From: Paralithodes platypus
Taxonomy: Eukaryota > Arthropoda > Malacostraca > Decapoda > Lithodidae
NCBI GenBank assembly: GCA_032716605.1
Contig: CM064530.1
Coordinates: 9,596,161-9,660,160 of the forward strand
Direction: 5' to 3'
DNA length: 64,000 bases
Positions within the stretch are counted from its first letter, which is position 1, and the number at the start of each line of letters is the position of its first letter. Made by a program: the position numbers and the translations under genes. The notes under the pieces were generated by a model. It searched no databases. It had not been told where the DNA came from and saw only the letters and a program-made list of their open reading frames with translations. Shown here one piece after another: positions 21,640 through 34,093 of this stretch.

Positions 21640-24600
21640 ATTCAATCCAGCACACCGTAAATCAAGGAATAGAGGCCCCTTTAAAGATCCCTCGAGTATG
21701 AAATAATTAAAATACCCCTATCAATATCTGCGGACACATTACGTAAAAAACAAGACTTAAAGACGGGCGATACCGTAGAAGTAGAGAATACCGTTAGGAA
21801 TAGAGGCCCCTTGTAAAGACTTTAAAAGTACCAAGAGTAAAAAATAATTACATAAACCTATAAAAATCGCACACTTACTTTAAAATAGAGCTGCATTGCA
21901 TTGTCGTACCCCCCACCCTGCTTAAAGCCATTGTTAGGCTTTTGGCAGAAAATGCCAAAAAATTATCAGTGATATCCGAGACATGTTTACATACAGGCAT
22001 AATACTGCTTCATATTCAATCAGCCAACTTTAAAATAGCCCTGTATAATATTTAATTATCACTCAGAACTGAGATGCGGTCTCAGGATGATAAGACCGCA
22101 TCTCTAGCTGCCACTAACACCTGCAGCCAACCCCTGTACTCCTGGCCAGCCAAGAGTCCAGGCGTGGCCGCCCCAGATCCACAAGGCCATAACCACCACG
22201 CGCCAAACGCCCTTGATCCTCTCAAGAACCGGGCGCTCCCCCCTTTACGTAGGGGCAAGAAGATGCCTTATACTCACCCAGCTTGGACATTCATTAAACT
22301 AAGCTTGCCATGTTGGTATTCTTTTAGTTCAGGGTCAAGAACAGCCAGAAGATAGCTGGTGTTCCAACTTGTCAGTTGTGCTGCTGTGATCGGAAGCATC
22401 TCCACCCCCAGGTACGGGTTCCCCCCATCAGGAAGAGGACTAGCTTGGGCCAACCCACTTTGGAGGGCTCCCCCGTTTTATTGGGGGGCCCCCTTCGATG
22501 CGGGTGAACAAAACCAACGTACCAAAGGATTCCTACCTTGTTTTCGTTCAAGGGATTATGAGGATAGGTGTAAATAACTGAGATCTACCACGATCGGGTT
22601 CCCCCCATCAGGAAGAGAGACTAATTTTGGGCAACCCACTTTGGGCTCACCTTTCTGGCTTCTCTTTTTGCTACAATGGTTTCTGATAGTTCCACGAACT
22701 AGCAAGGAAAGTAAGACACTTACCTTTGGACCCCCTTTAGACTACCTATAATGTCACTATCCTAGACTGCTTGCCACGTCTTAGGGTAGATCATTATGCT
22801 AGTCACCCTAACACCCCCAAACCTTGGTAAGCAGAACTCCAGCATATCCTTTGGGGATCACTGCACTGTGGGATGTGCAAGAGGAACCCAGTTGTTCCCG
22901 GTGTTAGGCGCCAAGGTCTAAAGGAATCATCTTGGGACTCACCCCTGGACCAGTAGTGGTGAGTCATCAAGCCCAGCCGGCCAACCCCCTGGACCAAACT
23001 TCCGGAGTCATCAGCCCCAGCCGCCCCTCCGGACTACTCTGGATCCTCCCTCGACTCTATGGGCCCATCCTCTTCACTACAGCTCTCCTTTAAGTCGGCT
23101 TTTGTAACCGTGTCTGGGTATAGATGTGATCTCAGGGTTGTGGTACGAAGTTATCCTTCAGGGGCTCTCATTAACATTACGTCTTGCGAGAGGTCTAGTT
23201 CTTTATCCCTACTTAAAATTGACGTTAATTAGCACACTTAGTGCGTCGGGGACCCCATTATACATACCTATCAGGGCGACCCCCTCCTTGATATATGCAC
23301 CATTCCCGGGCTTCTTACGGCATCTCCCATAGGCGCCGACGAGGGGGGGCGTTGCTTACTATAAGAACCATAGCATCAAACACCACAAACACATAAATCG
23401 TACGTAATCTAGTCCCTTTGTATAACTTCTAGCCTAATTCATTTACCATTCTCTCAGGTTCCTAACTCGAATAGATTTTTTCACTCTACCTCTCAAGCTC
23501 AGACGATTGTTGGCTCATCAGCCCTTCCCGCAACCTGCTAGTACACAATTAGAGTTCTAAGGATTAATCTTTGCCAGGTGAGATCTAGCCACACCTATAG
23601 TATTAATATCATTTGTGAGCCTTTCCGCCAGCCCCCTTCATTGTTGATGACCACTTGGCCATTATTGCTTTAGAGTCAGTTAACGTCACTATATGCCGGG
23701 GACATCATTGCATGATCCAGACGGCATTTGCCATTACTGCACTCTTGTCTTTTGTTGAGACCCCCTCTGAGATCTATTTGGGTAGGAGGTGTACCTCCAC
23801 CATTTTGGATACCTTATAATTGTATCCTAGGAGTATTATTATTACCTTGAGTCCGGACCCATTGTCCGACTCCTATTGCTTACTTGATAACCTGAGTATT
23901 GTATGTCTTAAGTATTCTTATTGTTGCTGATGATCTCCAGGTTACAGGTATAAAATATATGTCTTGCTCCTCCATGAACCAGGTGTTAAACTGAATAAAA
24001 CCCATGTTAACTTGTTACCTGTGTACTTACTATCCTGCCGTGTTGTCTCTTTATTTAAAGTTTAAGGTATACCTATCCAGTTAGAGAGCTGCTCATTGTA
24101 CAAAGAATATCTCGCGTTCCAATTTGGACCGGGCATAACAAGAACAATACACTATACCATGTAGGAAGTCTTCTGGAGAAATAGGGCAAATTTAGACAAA
24201 AATGCAAGATAAACTAAATCACAAATGTATGCTAGAATAGCATTGACAAATCGCTAGATAGTCACCAGACACTAAAAACTTGTATGTCACTAGAAAACAT
24301 ATGTTGAAGTATCTAGAATAATCTTTAACAATCGAAACATCTCTCCAATTCCTTAAAATAGGGAAACTTGAATATCGCTAGAATTCATCACATCTTGATG
24401 TCGCTAGATGTCGTGATGGAAGTGATTCGCTGGATCTAGCGGTAGCCGCTACATTGGCAACATCGTACCAAGAACCTTCATTCCGTTATAATGATCAAGG
24501 TCAGATTTCGAAACTATTACAATTATTTCAAAGTTCAGAGATCATATCAGTGTAATGCCCTCGAAAATATCCCGCAACCCCAATAATGTACTAACCGAGT

Positions 24601-26560
24601 TGACGTCAGGTATAACCAAAATCTTCCTTATCCCATCCTTGATTACGAATAGCATGTCAACTAGACCAGAGAAGGATACTTAGGTGAATTGATGAATAAT
24701 ACCTCCCAGCCTCGTCACGTAGGGCGCCAACAAAGTAGTACGTAAAAACCTTCACCAAATCCGCCTAAACAACTCTACTAGTACCTCATACTAGAGTTAA
24801 GATATCCACGATAATAAATCAGATAACAAGTTACTTACCACCACATTAAACACCCCCCTCCCTAACCCCCTAAGTTCACCAGAATAAATTAACTACTTCA
24901 TAGCATTGACATATAATACTTCTAGAATATTCCTGAAGCTTCCTTGACCTGCCTATAAATAAGACACAGAGACAACAGTCGGGCAGTTTGAATATTAGAG
25001 CCCAAAGCAACGGCTGGCCACAGTGCGGTGGCTTCTAATAACCCTCCTTTCCCCCCCCCCCCTCAAGATTCACGATAATTCGGCGTTCCGTAATCTGTGC
25101 AACTCGGTGAGGAAGTGAATTAACCCTTTACGAATGTTTTATTGGGATCGGGACTACCGGCAGTAATATTATATTGGTAGACAACAAATTCACAAATTAT
25201 TGATTGTTTCAATAACTTCTGATAGTGCACCATCCGCTACTTGAGTTACGAACGATCATAACTCAAAACTGATCTAAGGCAGAAAGATCTTGTTATGTTA
25301 GAGGGGATTATGCGAGAAACTCTTGAGTGAGGACTCTGCAAGAATAACTCCTTGGCAATAACCGACTGTCTTACCCCATCAGCATTTGTTGCCAAAAAGG
25401 TGCAAAACCGCCCGCAAGAAGCCCATCTGCAAAACCTTCTCTACACTACCGGACAGCTTGGACGGCCCCCAGAGCTACTGTTAACCCCCAACATCATAAT
25501 GCAAGATAACCAGGAAAACTCTATCACAGTGTTACTTCGCAAAGTACCAGTGTTACGGTGCTATTAATTAACTCAACCATCCAGTGTATTCGATTATGTC
25601 TCAACTTTCTCTGATGTTAGGAAACAAGTGATTATGATGCTAGTATGTGTTAATATATCAGTGAAATTTAGCTTAGGCGAACTGACTCCCGTAATTATTC
25701 TTGCCATCAGGTTTAACCTGATTCGCCCTCACTGATATTTTCGGTCCGAAGTATCACCTAGACAAGTGAACATCCTAGATCAGTGCAACTAGTTACAGTT
25801 ATTCCTTTACGTTAATTCTTGGGAAATAACCACATTACTTATACTTTCATCCTTGATTAAGAGTCATATTACCAGAGAGAGTTAACAAAGCGAAATACCT
25901 AACCTGTGTGATTCATGTATCCTACGTATCATAAAGCAATGTGATCAGAAGAATAATGCCTGAACGTTGGAAGTGGGAAGTATGTCTCTATCCAAATCCG
26001 TGATAAGTGCTGGGAGATTGTAATAAGTCCAATAACCTACTTGAGTGCTCCAACATCTATTGTTCGTGGAATTCTATTACGTACCTTATACCTGAGTGTT
26101 ATTTAGAATAAAGCTGTATTACAAACCATTTATCCGAGATTATCTGTCCTCTGTTGATTCTCTTTATGTATTTTGCAAGAAATCCAATAACCCAGTCTTG
26201 CAGAACTCACCTATACCAAGTTAATCCTGTATAAAAATCAGTTATTTACAAGTATATATATATTGGATATTAGACTCACATCAGTATATAATTGAGGGTT
26301 TTATTAAAGTTTCCACTGTTCTTGCATACGTTTCTACACAGACCGTGGGCTCATACGATATTATAGCCTAATTTCCGGTTGTTACAACATATATTTTCAT
26401 CGAGTGTGATACATTTCACAATTTCAGTGTTTTATTAAGCGAATACATATATATGAAGACTGTCATTGATGGTTGTTATGTGCAGTCAGCTGATATGCGA
26501 AGCAATTTTTTTTTAGCTAGTGTCCCGTTCAGCCTATTGACAGTTCTGCTATCCTAGCAA
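21640..26560. other. Long stretch without recognised gene
   Basis: Nearly 5 kb with no ORF of recognisable motif. Observed features are the hairpin at 22071, a duplicated phrase TTCCCCCCATCAGGAAGAG at about 22430 and 22598, a TATA-like and AATAAA-containing segment at 23940-24000 that could be an LTR remnant, and CTAG-rich sequence at 24170-24440. The source is undetermined. Confidence 0.4.
22071..22104. repeat. Perfect 12-bp hairpin
   Basis: GAGATGCGGTCT and its exact reverse complement separated by a 10-base loop. No run of U follows on either strand, and its role is unknown. Confidence 0.6.
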
Positions 26561-26815
26561 AGCGGTCGCACGAAGCAATTTTTTGCTCGCTGTCAACGGA
26601 ACGCGTTGCTGACAGGGCTAAGATTCGAACAGTAGGCAGGAGGTTGACGGTTCGAGCCTCGGGCCAGCCAGTGCAGTTATTGGCAGATGTCAGTGCTGTT
26701 GGTGAACGGTGCGGTCTAGCAATCTGTGGTAGCTATTCACTAAGTCCCTGATTCATCAGGGCACCCACCCTAGCCTTGCTATTCAGCAGGGAGTGTATGG
26801 TGGTAAAAACTGCAT

Positions 26816-26884
26816 CTAACAACCTCACCTAACCTATCCTAGTATTATGGGTGGGGGATGCCGCCCCCACACCCCTTCTGTTTG
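26816..26884. repeat. Telomere-like unit plus GC hairpin, copy 1
   Basis: CACCTAACCTATCCTAGTAT followed by TATGGGTGGGGGATGCCGCC. The same composite appears at 30688-30745 and, inverted, at 34546-34612. Confidence 0.5.
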
Positions 26885-27669
26885 ACATCAACATACGTGC
26901 TTACACGACGTACGCCCTGTAACACAACTCATTCCGTTAACTGTGGCGGAGAAGAAGAGCTATGCTAGTGCGGTTGGAGATGGTGGAGCTCCCTGGAGGA
27001 TAGTGGCTACGAGTGGCACGAAGTGCAAGTCAAGAAGACACGCTAGAACTTAAAAACAAGTTCAGCCTTGGCTGAAGAGGGTGATGGAGGAAGGGATAGT
27101 GAAGAAAGGAGTGTCGATAATTACATTATAGGGAATAGGCTCGCACCCTTATTTTTTATGTTTTTTCCTCCAGATTTTGAGAAATGAGTGTTTTCATGGT
27201 CTTACTCCAAATATATGAGAAAGATAATGAATAATTATATAAATAATAAATTAATAAATAAATATATAAATTCATAAATATTGTAATATGGGGCAAACCG
27301 AGGGCCTCCACAATGTGTAGGCTGCACTTGTTTGCCCCATGTTGTGGAGGCCCCTGGGCAGCTGCCCACTTTGCCCACTCCTAAATCCGGCCCTGCTTAC
27401 TTGTATCTTGTCATTTCGAGTGTATTTTCATTTATGAGTTAACTTTGAATTAATATTTTGAGCCAGCCTTTAGTTGAACTTCTTGTGATTAAACCTTTTG
27501 GGAAGCTACTACTTCTTCACTTAATACCTTTACAATCAACCTTGTTCTTATCTAAATTATTGTAATTCCAATTGATATATAATTCACCATATTTAGGACG
27601 ATTAATCGATTTGCTATGTTTGAGCCTTGAGTACTAGTTTGCCTCCTATTATATTATTGCTAATTTACC

Positions 27670-27830
27670 TAGATGTGTGTGAATTTATTTTTGTTTTGTG
27701 TGTTAATTGTTTTCTGCTGTGTTGTCCCTATTCGGGCTCTGTCTTGAATCGGCCGCCCCCCCCCCCCCCCCCCAAAAAAAAAGGAAAAGTGGGGCTTGGG
27801 CCTGAGTAGATAGATAGATATTGATATATA
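27670..27830 (+). mobile_element. LINE-A 3' tail
   Basis: GATGTGTGTGAATTTATTTT, ATTCGGGCTCTGTCTTGAAT, then a long C-run and A-run and a TAGATAGATAGATA tail. Same tail as 45960-46110. Confidence 0.65.
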
Positions 27831-28141
27831 ATTTAAGAGTGTATGTAATTCTGCTACGATTTGGTGTGTACTTTATGTGATTGTGTTACTCTATATGCCT
27901 ATGCTGTGTGAATAAAATCCATTGTACCCTCCATCGTGTTTCTGTTCTTTGCATGTCATCTTTTTGGTCAAAATAGAGTTAAGATCAGTCCTCTCCCAGC
28001 TGAGATTAACCTAAGTTGAAGATCACTGCGCATTTCCCTGAGTCGGGAAGCGCGACCAGAATATAGGTTTGAGTCCTGAAGGGAAGAAGGAAAACCTAAT
28101 ATTTAGTAGTAGCCCCGGAATCATTGACAATACGCCTTAAC

Positions 28142-28364
28142 CCTTTCAAGCTCATATGATGCAGAGGTTGCCAGATTAGCAATAAGAAATAGTTCTCTCA
28201 CTCTTATAATTACCTCTCCAAAATTAGTTTTCTGCCCACAGCTAACTCAAAGACAACTGCAGAGGTTGAAGTAACTAAACTAAAGGTTTCTAAATACCTG
28301 ATGGTAACAAAGGCTTTAAAGTATCCCTAATAGGCTCAAAATTGCGTCATATGTCGGAGAGGGT
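28142..28364. mobile_element. TTAA-flanked MITE, family M2
   Basis: Begins CCCTTTCAAGCTCATATGA after TTAA and ends GTCGGAGAGGG before TTAA. It is in inverted orientation relative to 39643-39851 and 47217-47424, which share GTCTTTGAGCGAGTTGTGGG. Confidence 0.6.
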
Positions 28365-28668
28365 TAAAAAGTAATATGGCACTCTTTGAACCCCATGAGT
28401 CAGCTGTTCATAACACCCGCCCCGGAGCACCAGAGACCAGACATCGTAAGCGTACGCTCATAATTACTTATGGACTCGTCCTTATGATGCGGATGCCACT
28501 ACGAAAAAACGAAAATATAAAATAATAAGAGAAAAAGATTAGAACTCTTAATCAGCTGCTATGCTTTCCATCATGTGGATGTTGATAGCGTGACGGTGGG
28601 TTTGCCCCGAGATGCTGAAGCATTTAATTTTTAATAATATATGGGCATGTGGTTCACCTCACATAATC

Positions 28669-28742
28669 AGCGGCTCGCTGGTGTAGTGACTAGCGTCTTG
28701 GACTTCCACCCAGGTCCCAGGATCACGCCCACGCTCGGCACA
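28669..28742 (+). repeat. tRNA-like sequence
   Basis: CTCGCTGGTGTAGTGACTAG and CCCAGGTCCCAGGATCACGC are reminiscent of tRNA boxes. Degenerate SINE head likely. Confidence 0.3.
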
Positions 28743-29208
28743 TTATTTTTTTCTTCACAAACACTGATTCGTTACTGTCCCTCATGAGCAAGGGGATGGG
28801 TAGTAGTACAGGACCCCAATGGAAATATCCCTAATTGGCCTTATTGGGCTATCCTTAGCTGGCTTATAGCATGCGCTAGCTTTAAGAACTATTATTATTA
28901 TTATTATTATTACCCCGCTCACCAGATGGTCTCTAGAGAGGACAACCCTGAGTGGAGGAGGCCTAGGGGAAGACCATACGGAACTCGTGGCTAAGGCAAG
29001 TCGGTCCATCATAGGATGGGATACTTGATATAAAGTCTCGGCCAGCCGGGAGGATCCTCCAGAGTGGAGTCAGAGGGTGTGTGTGGCTACGTCGCCTACG
29101 TGCTGTCACGGCATGGAAATTAACCTATGGGGATAAGGTACCAAATTATGTATAGATTATCAAATATATTATATAGGCTACGGCTCAAAGTTATCACCAA
29201 CGAACAAA

Positions 29209-29275
29209 TTAAAATGTAAAACTTGCAAACTAAACAAACCAAAATTGGGACAAGGACAATATAAAGTATATAAAC
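29209..29275 (+). repeat. Interspersed repeat R, short copy
   Basis: AAAATGTAAAACTTGCAAAC through GGACAAGGACAATATAAAG. Confidence 0.5.
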
Positions 29276-29821
29276 GAGGGATCCGGACCAAAGGCAACGT
29301 TTGTAAAACTATTGCCTGTCTGTGAGTCTGACTGTACATAAACAAAAGGAGTCCAAGCTGTTCGAAGGAGACGTCACCCACTAAAATTAGCAAAAATGTG
29401 TCTGTTTGAACAAATTAAGCTTCTTCATGATAACGGCCTTCATTCCAATTTAATAGCATTGGTATGATATAGTCGATGAGTAAATTATAGCCGTTAAATC
29501 ACAGTAGGCTAGGCTATAACTTTAATTTTAGTTTGACTTAGCTAGGCCTAGGCTACTGCCTTGATTACATGCAATTAGCCTAGCGTGCTGCGTAGCCTAA
29601 AGAAATTTTGTTTTATTTATTTACATATTAGGCTAGGCTATTTCCTTAAATTTAAATTAGCTTAAATTGTCCCCTTTAGCCTAGTCTTAAATTAAGCTGC
29701 TAGGCTATTCAAATTGTAGGTCAATTTGGGAATGCTAGACTAGGCCTACTCGGCCCACGGGACAGCTCGGCCCAGTAAAAACGAGACAGCTCGGCCCCGT
29801 GTTAATTACGAGACAACTCTT

Positions 29822-29852
29822 TAATTAACCTAACCTAACCTAACCTAACCTA
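29822..29852. repeat. Interstitial (CCTAA)n array
   Basis: Five consecutive CCTAA units (TTAGG on the other strand), the arthropod telomere motif. Further short arrays are at 34236-34262, 34285-34301, 34838-34866 and 35957-35975. Confidence 0.7.
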
Positions 29853-30330
29853 CACATTATGAATCGAGAGAACTAGCCTATGACATAATTATACAATAAA
29901 CGAACATTTCGCCCACTTACACACACGCCATAAACGGCAGGCCATGTATGCAGCACCAAATCCTGCAAATCCTGTCCTCTGCGCATGCGTGAGAATCTTA
30001 GGCCCCTTGGCACAATTTTTTTTTCCTTTAGCCTATACTATTAGCCTACCCGTATATTATCTTAACCTACCTAACCTAACTTAAATTAACCTAACAGTTG
30101 AGCCTAAATAACACAATAAAAATAGGCCTAGGCCGGATTTTTTTTATTTTAATAGGCCTACCATGAATTTTCAGTGTTTTTTTATAAAAGAAATTGTTCA
30201 TTTGCATCAATATATAGTGTTTGTAATTACTTAGAAATCTCGGGAAAACCTATTTTCCCCATTAGGCCTATTGATTGATGTTGAGACACGCCCCCGATAG
30301 TGATTTGAAGACATTAGCCTAACCTAACAT

Positions 30331-30678
30331 TAGGGTGTCAATCCACAAAATATGAATTGTGTTATCATTATGGTTTATTATTTTGTTATCATTATAGCGC
30401 GACGGAGCGGCGAAGGCGCGAGCTCTAGGGGGGTCCGGGGGCATGCCCCCCCGTGATTTTTTTGAGAATTTAGCTGTCTAAAACAGTATTTCATGCAATC
30501 TAAAAGCAATCAAGATGGAAAATATGGAGACCAAAATTAGGCTTACCCGGTATGTCAATTTACCTTTTTTGTTTCTTTAAAAAACAAAAACAAAAACAGG
30601 GTTGGAGGAGTTTGTTATCATTATACAAAAAGTTCATTTGCGTTATCACTCAAGAAAACAGCGTCGTTTGACACCCTG
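30331..30678 (+). mobile_element. hAT-type non-autonomous element, copy 1
   Basis: Ends (T)AGGGTGTCAA and TTTGACACCCTG form short inverted repeats. The flanks CCTAACAT (30323-30330) and CCTAACAA (30679-30686) are an 8-bp duplication with one mismatch. CAGGG-type ends with 8-bp duplications are typical of hAT elements. The interior contains GTTATCATTATAGCGCGACG and the GC hairpin GGGGGCATGCCCCC. The empty site is preserved at 34599-34606. Confidence 0.8.
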
Positions 30679-30885
30679 CCTAACAACCTTACCTAACCTA
30701 ACCTAGTATTATGGGTGGGGGCTGCTGCCCCCACACCCCCGCTAGTTGAGTACTAATCCCTTAGTAAAAAAAAAAAAAAAAAATTGGCTGTCGATTATAC
30801 GAAGGTGAAAGAAAGCCTATGAAGTCTACGGTGTTTACTCTGCAATCTTCAGCTTTGATTGTACATTGATAACGGGAAAGTACCG

Positions 30886-31158
30886 CAGGGTGTCAAACGA
30901 CGCTGTTTTTTTGAGTGATAACACAAATGAACTTTTTGTATAATGATAACAGAAACCCCCCCCCCCCAAAAAAAAAAGGGTAGGCTAGGCTAAATTGACA
31001 CAATTTTGGTCTCCATATTTTCCATCTTGATTGTTTTTTTATTGCAGGAAATACTGTTTTAGACCCCCCTAGAGCTTGCGCCTTCGCCGCGCTATAATGA
31101 TAACAAAATAATAAACCATAATGATAACACAATTCATATTTTGTGGATTGACACCCTG
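30886..31158 (-). mobile_element. hAT-type non-autonomous element, copy 2
   Basis: The same family as copy 1 in opposite orientation. Ends are CAGGGTGTCAA and TTGACACCCTG, with a perfect 8-bp duplication AAGTACCG at 30878-30885 and 31159-31166. The right arm of the inverted repeat keeps the uninterrupted site (CGGTACTT at 34395-34402). It is about 75 bp shorter than copy 1. Confidence 0.85.
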
Positions 31159-31437
31159 AAGTACCGTATTGACAACATTGTTACGAAAATTTAATTTTAA
31201 TACCATACTTTTATATTAGGTTTTTCCGAGGGTTTAGGCCTAACACATTTTCATGTGATCTTTAGAGCTATCGATAACTGGAAGTACCGTATTGACAACC
31301 TTGTTACGAAAAATAAATTTTAGTACCATACTTTTTTATTAGGTTTTGCCGAGGGTTAAAACAAATTTCTTACGATCTTTAGAGCATATAGATTCAATAT
31401 TTATCTTCAAATATATCAACAAAATTCGTGGTATTAA

Positions 31438-31917
31438 CCCTCCCACCACGGATGGGCTCTTGAACGCCCATAAAAAAGCATATAACAGGTACCCGGAAGG
31501 CCTCTTGAACGCCCAGTGGTTGAAAGCCTGTGAGCTTCGTGTGCGAGGCGTCGGTCCGACGCATGTAAACAACAGCCGGCTGGACCGACGCCCCGCATCT
31601 CCGGCCACAAGAAGGAGAGCGTCGCTTGTTCGTGTGTGCCTGTATGTTGTTGTTAAGTATCGAATAGTAGTGTAAAGTGGCTGTTTTGGCCATAAAGTTA
31701 TCTCCAATGAAATCATCATCACAGCTCAACCAGTTGACTTAGAGAGCTCTACTTAATGCCATTCTACAGGTAAATAACACAGCTACGCTTGGGGATGCGC
31801 GGGAATGCGGGAAGCAGTCTGATTAACAAATATACGGTAGCCTAGCCTAGACGTTTTTCGGCCAAAACACCCGGGTTTTGAGGAATATATATATAATACA
31901 TAGCCGGGGCTGGAGGG
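31438..31917. mobile_element. piggyBac-type MITE, copy 1
   Basis: Flanked by TTAA on both sides (31434-31437 and 31918-31921), with CCCTCC...GGAGGG ends. The interior matches 54064-54540, including AACCAGTTGACTTA, GAGAGCTCTACT and TAGACGTTTTTCGGCC. The unoccupied TTAA is at 33842-33845 in the right arm. The open frames inside it lack recognisable motifs. Confidence 0.8.
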
Positions 31918-31994
31918 TTAAAATAACATTGAACCCCTAGGCCTATTAGGGAAAAGGCCGCGCATACGCAGAGGACAGGATTTGGTATTACCTA

Positions 31995-33190
31995 ATTGTA
32001 TTTACCTAATTGTAGTTTACAGGAGTTGAGCTAAGCTCGTGTTGTCCCGTCTCTCAGTCTACTTTTTATCCAATTTTTCTTGAAAATATGGATATTCCTT
32101 GCCCCTACCACCTCCTCCTCCAGCCCATTCCATTTGTCAATACATCTATAGGGGAAGCTAAACTTCCTGATATCGTTCTTGCAGGTAGGTCTTTTTACTT
32201 TGTAGCTGTGGCCTCTAGTTATTCCTGTATCCATAATTAATATATCCTCCCTATCCAGCCTCTCCAGCCCCCGGGTGCATTTGTACATCATTATCATGTC
32301 TCCCCTCTCTCTCCTCTCTTTTAGATTTGGTAGATTTAATTTGTCTAGCCTCCCTTCATATGGCAGTTCTCTGAGACTTGGAACCAATCTAGTAACTGCT
32401 CTCTGGATTCTTTCTAACTTGTGAATATGCTTCTTTAGATGTGGGGACCACACCACTGCTGCATACTCCAATCTTGGTCTAATCATACTCTTCATAATTT
32501 TTGCTACCATGGTCTCATCCAAGTAGTTCAGAGCAACTTTCATATTCCCGGCCATTGCATACATTCCGCTAAAGAGCTTGTTAATATGTTTCTCTGGTGA
32601 CAAATTATCTTGTATAATCAACTCTAAATCCTTTTCTTTTTCGGCCTTGCTAATTATATTATCTCCCATCCTGTACTCCCAATTTGATCTATTCACACTT
32701 CTTCCCATATTTAACACATGGCATTTACTTATATTAAATTTCATTTTCCACTTGGTGCTCCATTCGTATATTTTATCTAAATCCCCTTGCAGCTCCTCAC
32801 AACTACTTTTATTTGTTATTTGTCTCATAATTTTTACGTCATCTGCAAACATTGACATGTAGGAGTTTATGCCTATCGGCACTCGGCAGGTCATTCACGT
32901 ACATAAGGAACATGAGAGGTGCCAACACAGATCCCTGCGGCACACCACTCTCAACTTTCCGCCACGATGAGTAAGTTCCTCTAATGTTGGTCCTCATTTC
33001 CCTATATGTTAAATAGCTCTCCATCCATTTCAGCAAACTCCCCCTGACACATCCTAGCGTCTCAAGCTTAGGTAACAATCTCTTATGTGGTACCTTATCG
33101 AATGCTTTGGAAAGGTCTAAGTAGACGCAGTCCACCCATCCGCCTCTTTCTTGGTGCTGCATACATGGCCTCACCCATAAACCCTCCACT
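31995..33190 (-). mobile_element. LINE-C (CR1-like), 5'-truncated, two-frame
   Basis: The minus frame 33189-32839 holds YLDLSKAFDKVPHKRLL, ESYLTYREMRTNI and [20 protein letters not shown]. The frame 32894-32031 continues MSMFADDVKIM (catalytic ADD), FNISKCHVLNMG, IRPRLEYAAVVWSPH, HKLERIQRAVTRLVPSLREL and KKNWIKSRLRD. One frameshift near 32880 separates them. The 3' end carries the repeating unit CCTAATTGTA (on plus, 31990-32015). A second tail copy is at 60690-61190. Confidence 0.85.
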
Positions 33191-33247
33191 TAGCTCTCCC
33201 CATCCTAATCCTGACTGGTCTCGTCAAATTGCCCCATAGCAAAACAT

Positions 33248-33360
33248 GGGGCCGAGCTGTCTCAAATAATTGGCCGAGTTGTCTCGCCGTCGTGGCCGAG
33301 TTGTCCAAAACTGGGCCGAGCTGTCCGAGCCGAGTTGTCCCATGGGCCGAGTCGTCCAGT
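33248..33360. repeat. GGCCGAGCTGTC motif cluster
   Basis: Seven degenerate copies of GGCCGAGTTGTC/GGGCCGAGCTGTC at irregular spacing. A smaller inverted cluster is at 29748-29820 (GGACAGCTCGGCCC and similar). Low-complexity, not coding. Confidence 0.55.
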
Positions 33361-34093
33361 CACCCAATTTGGGTGTCTGTTTAGGCTAAATCCCTCTGTC
33401 TATAGCCTAGGCCCTGGCCCACTCAGGTTGCTTACCTAAGTTACCTTTAGTGATGGATAAGAGGCTAAGGAGCTGCGCTCATAGGGTTGCCTCGGTCAAT
33501 ATTAAGGAGACACACTAGGCTATAGCCTAGCTATTTTAAATTTTGTTTTTTATAATCTTCAAGGACACTAGGCTACATCCGCCTTATTAGAAACAATTTA
33601 TTAGGGAAAATAGGGACCAATAGACTCGCCATATTTTTCTCATTATAGTCCGCATAGAGGAATTTCTTTTTCGACACTTGAAAAAACCCGATTAGGCCTA
33701 CACCGAAAAATAACACAAAAATAATAAGTCCCGACCGTAACAAAGCATTGCGCACAATGAATCCTTCGTCCTTCTTCGGGAAGGATGTAGTTACCGGGTG
33801 TACCACTACCGACATACAACATAAATCGGTTCAATGTTATTTTAATACCACAAATTTTGTTGATATATTTTAATATAAATATTGAATCTATATGCTCTAC
33901 AGATCATAAGACAATTTGTTTTAACCCTCGGCAAAACCTAATAAAAAAGTATGGTACCAGTACTAAAATGTCTTTTTCGTAACAAGGTTGTCAATACGGT
34001 ACTTCCAGTTATCGATAGCTCTAAAGATCATATGAAAATGTGTTAAACCCTCGGAAAACCCTAATATAAAAGTATGGTACTAAAATTTAAGGT

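Larger units (their letters stand above)
30170..31934. repeat. Left arm of a large inverted repeat
   Basis: Matches 33832-34750 in inverted orientation. It includes ATTGTTCATTTGCATCAATA near 30200, CACCGT/AATCTTCAGCTTTGATTGTA sequence near 30850 and CATATAGATTCAATATTTAT near 31386. The arm carries two hAT-type insertions and one piggyBac-type insertion that are missing from the right arm. It also carries a roughly 120-bp tandem duplication (31160-31279 and 31283-31390, each starting GAAGTACCGTATTGACAAC). Confidence 0.75.

Noticed and set aside
22074..23332. Short ORFs at 22074-22577 and 23126-23332
   Set aside because: No recognisable motifs, no splice-phase support, no repeat-family match; likely chance.
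23753..24140. Possible solo LTR (TGTT...AACA ends, TATA-like TATAAAATATAT, AATAAA)
   Set aside because: No second copy in the window, no flanking duplication (TCTTT versus AGAAC) and no primer-binding site. The evidence is too thin to annotate.
31346..31675. ORF of 109 codons and overlapping minus-strand ORFs
   Set aside because: They span the border of the inverted repeat and the piggyBac-type element; no motif, and the frame is not conserved in the 54064-54540 copy.
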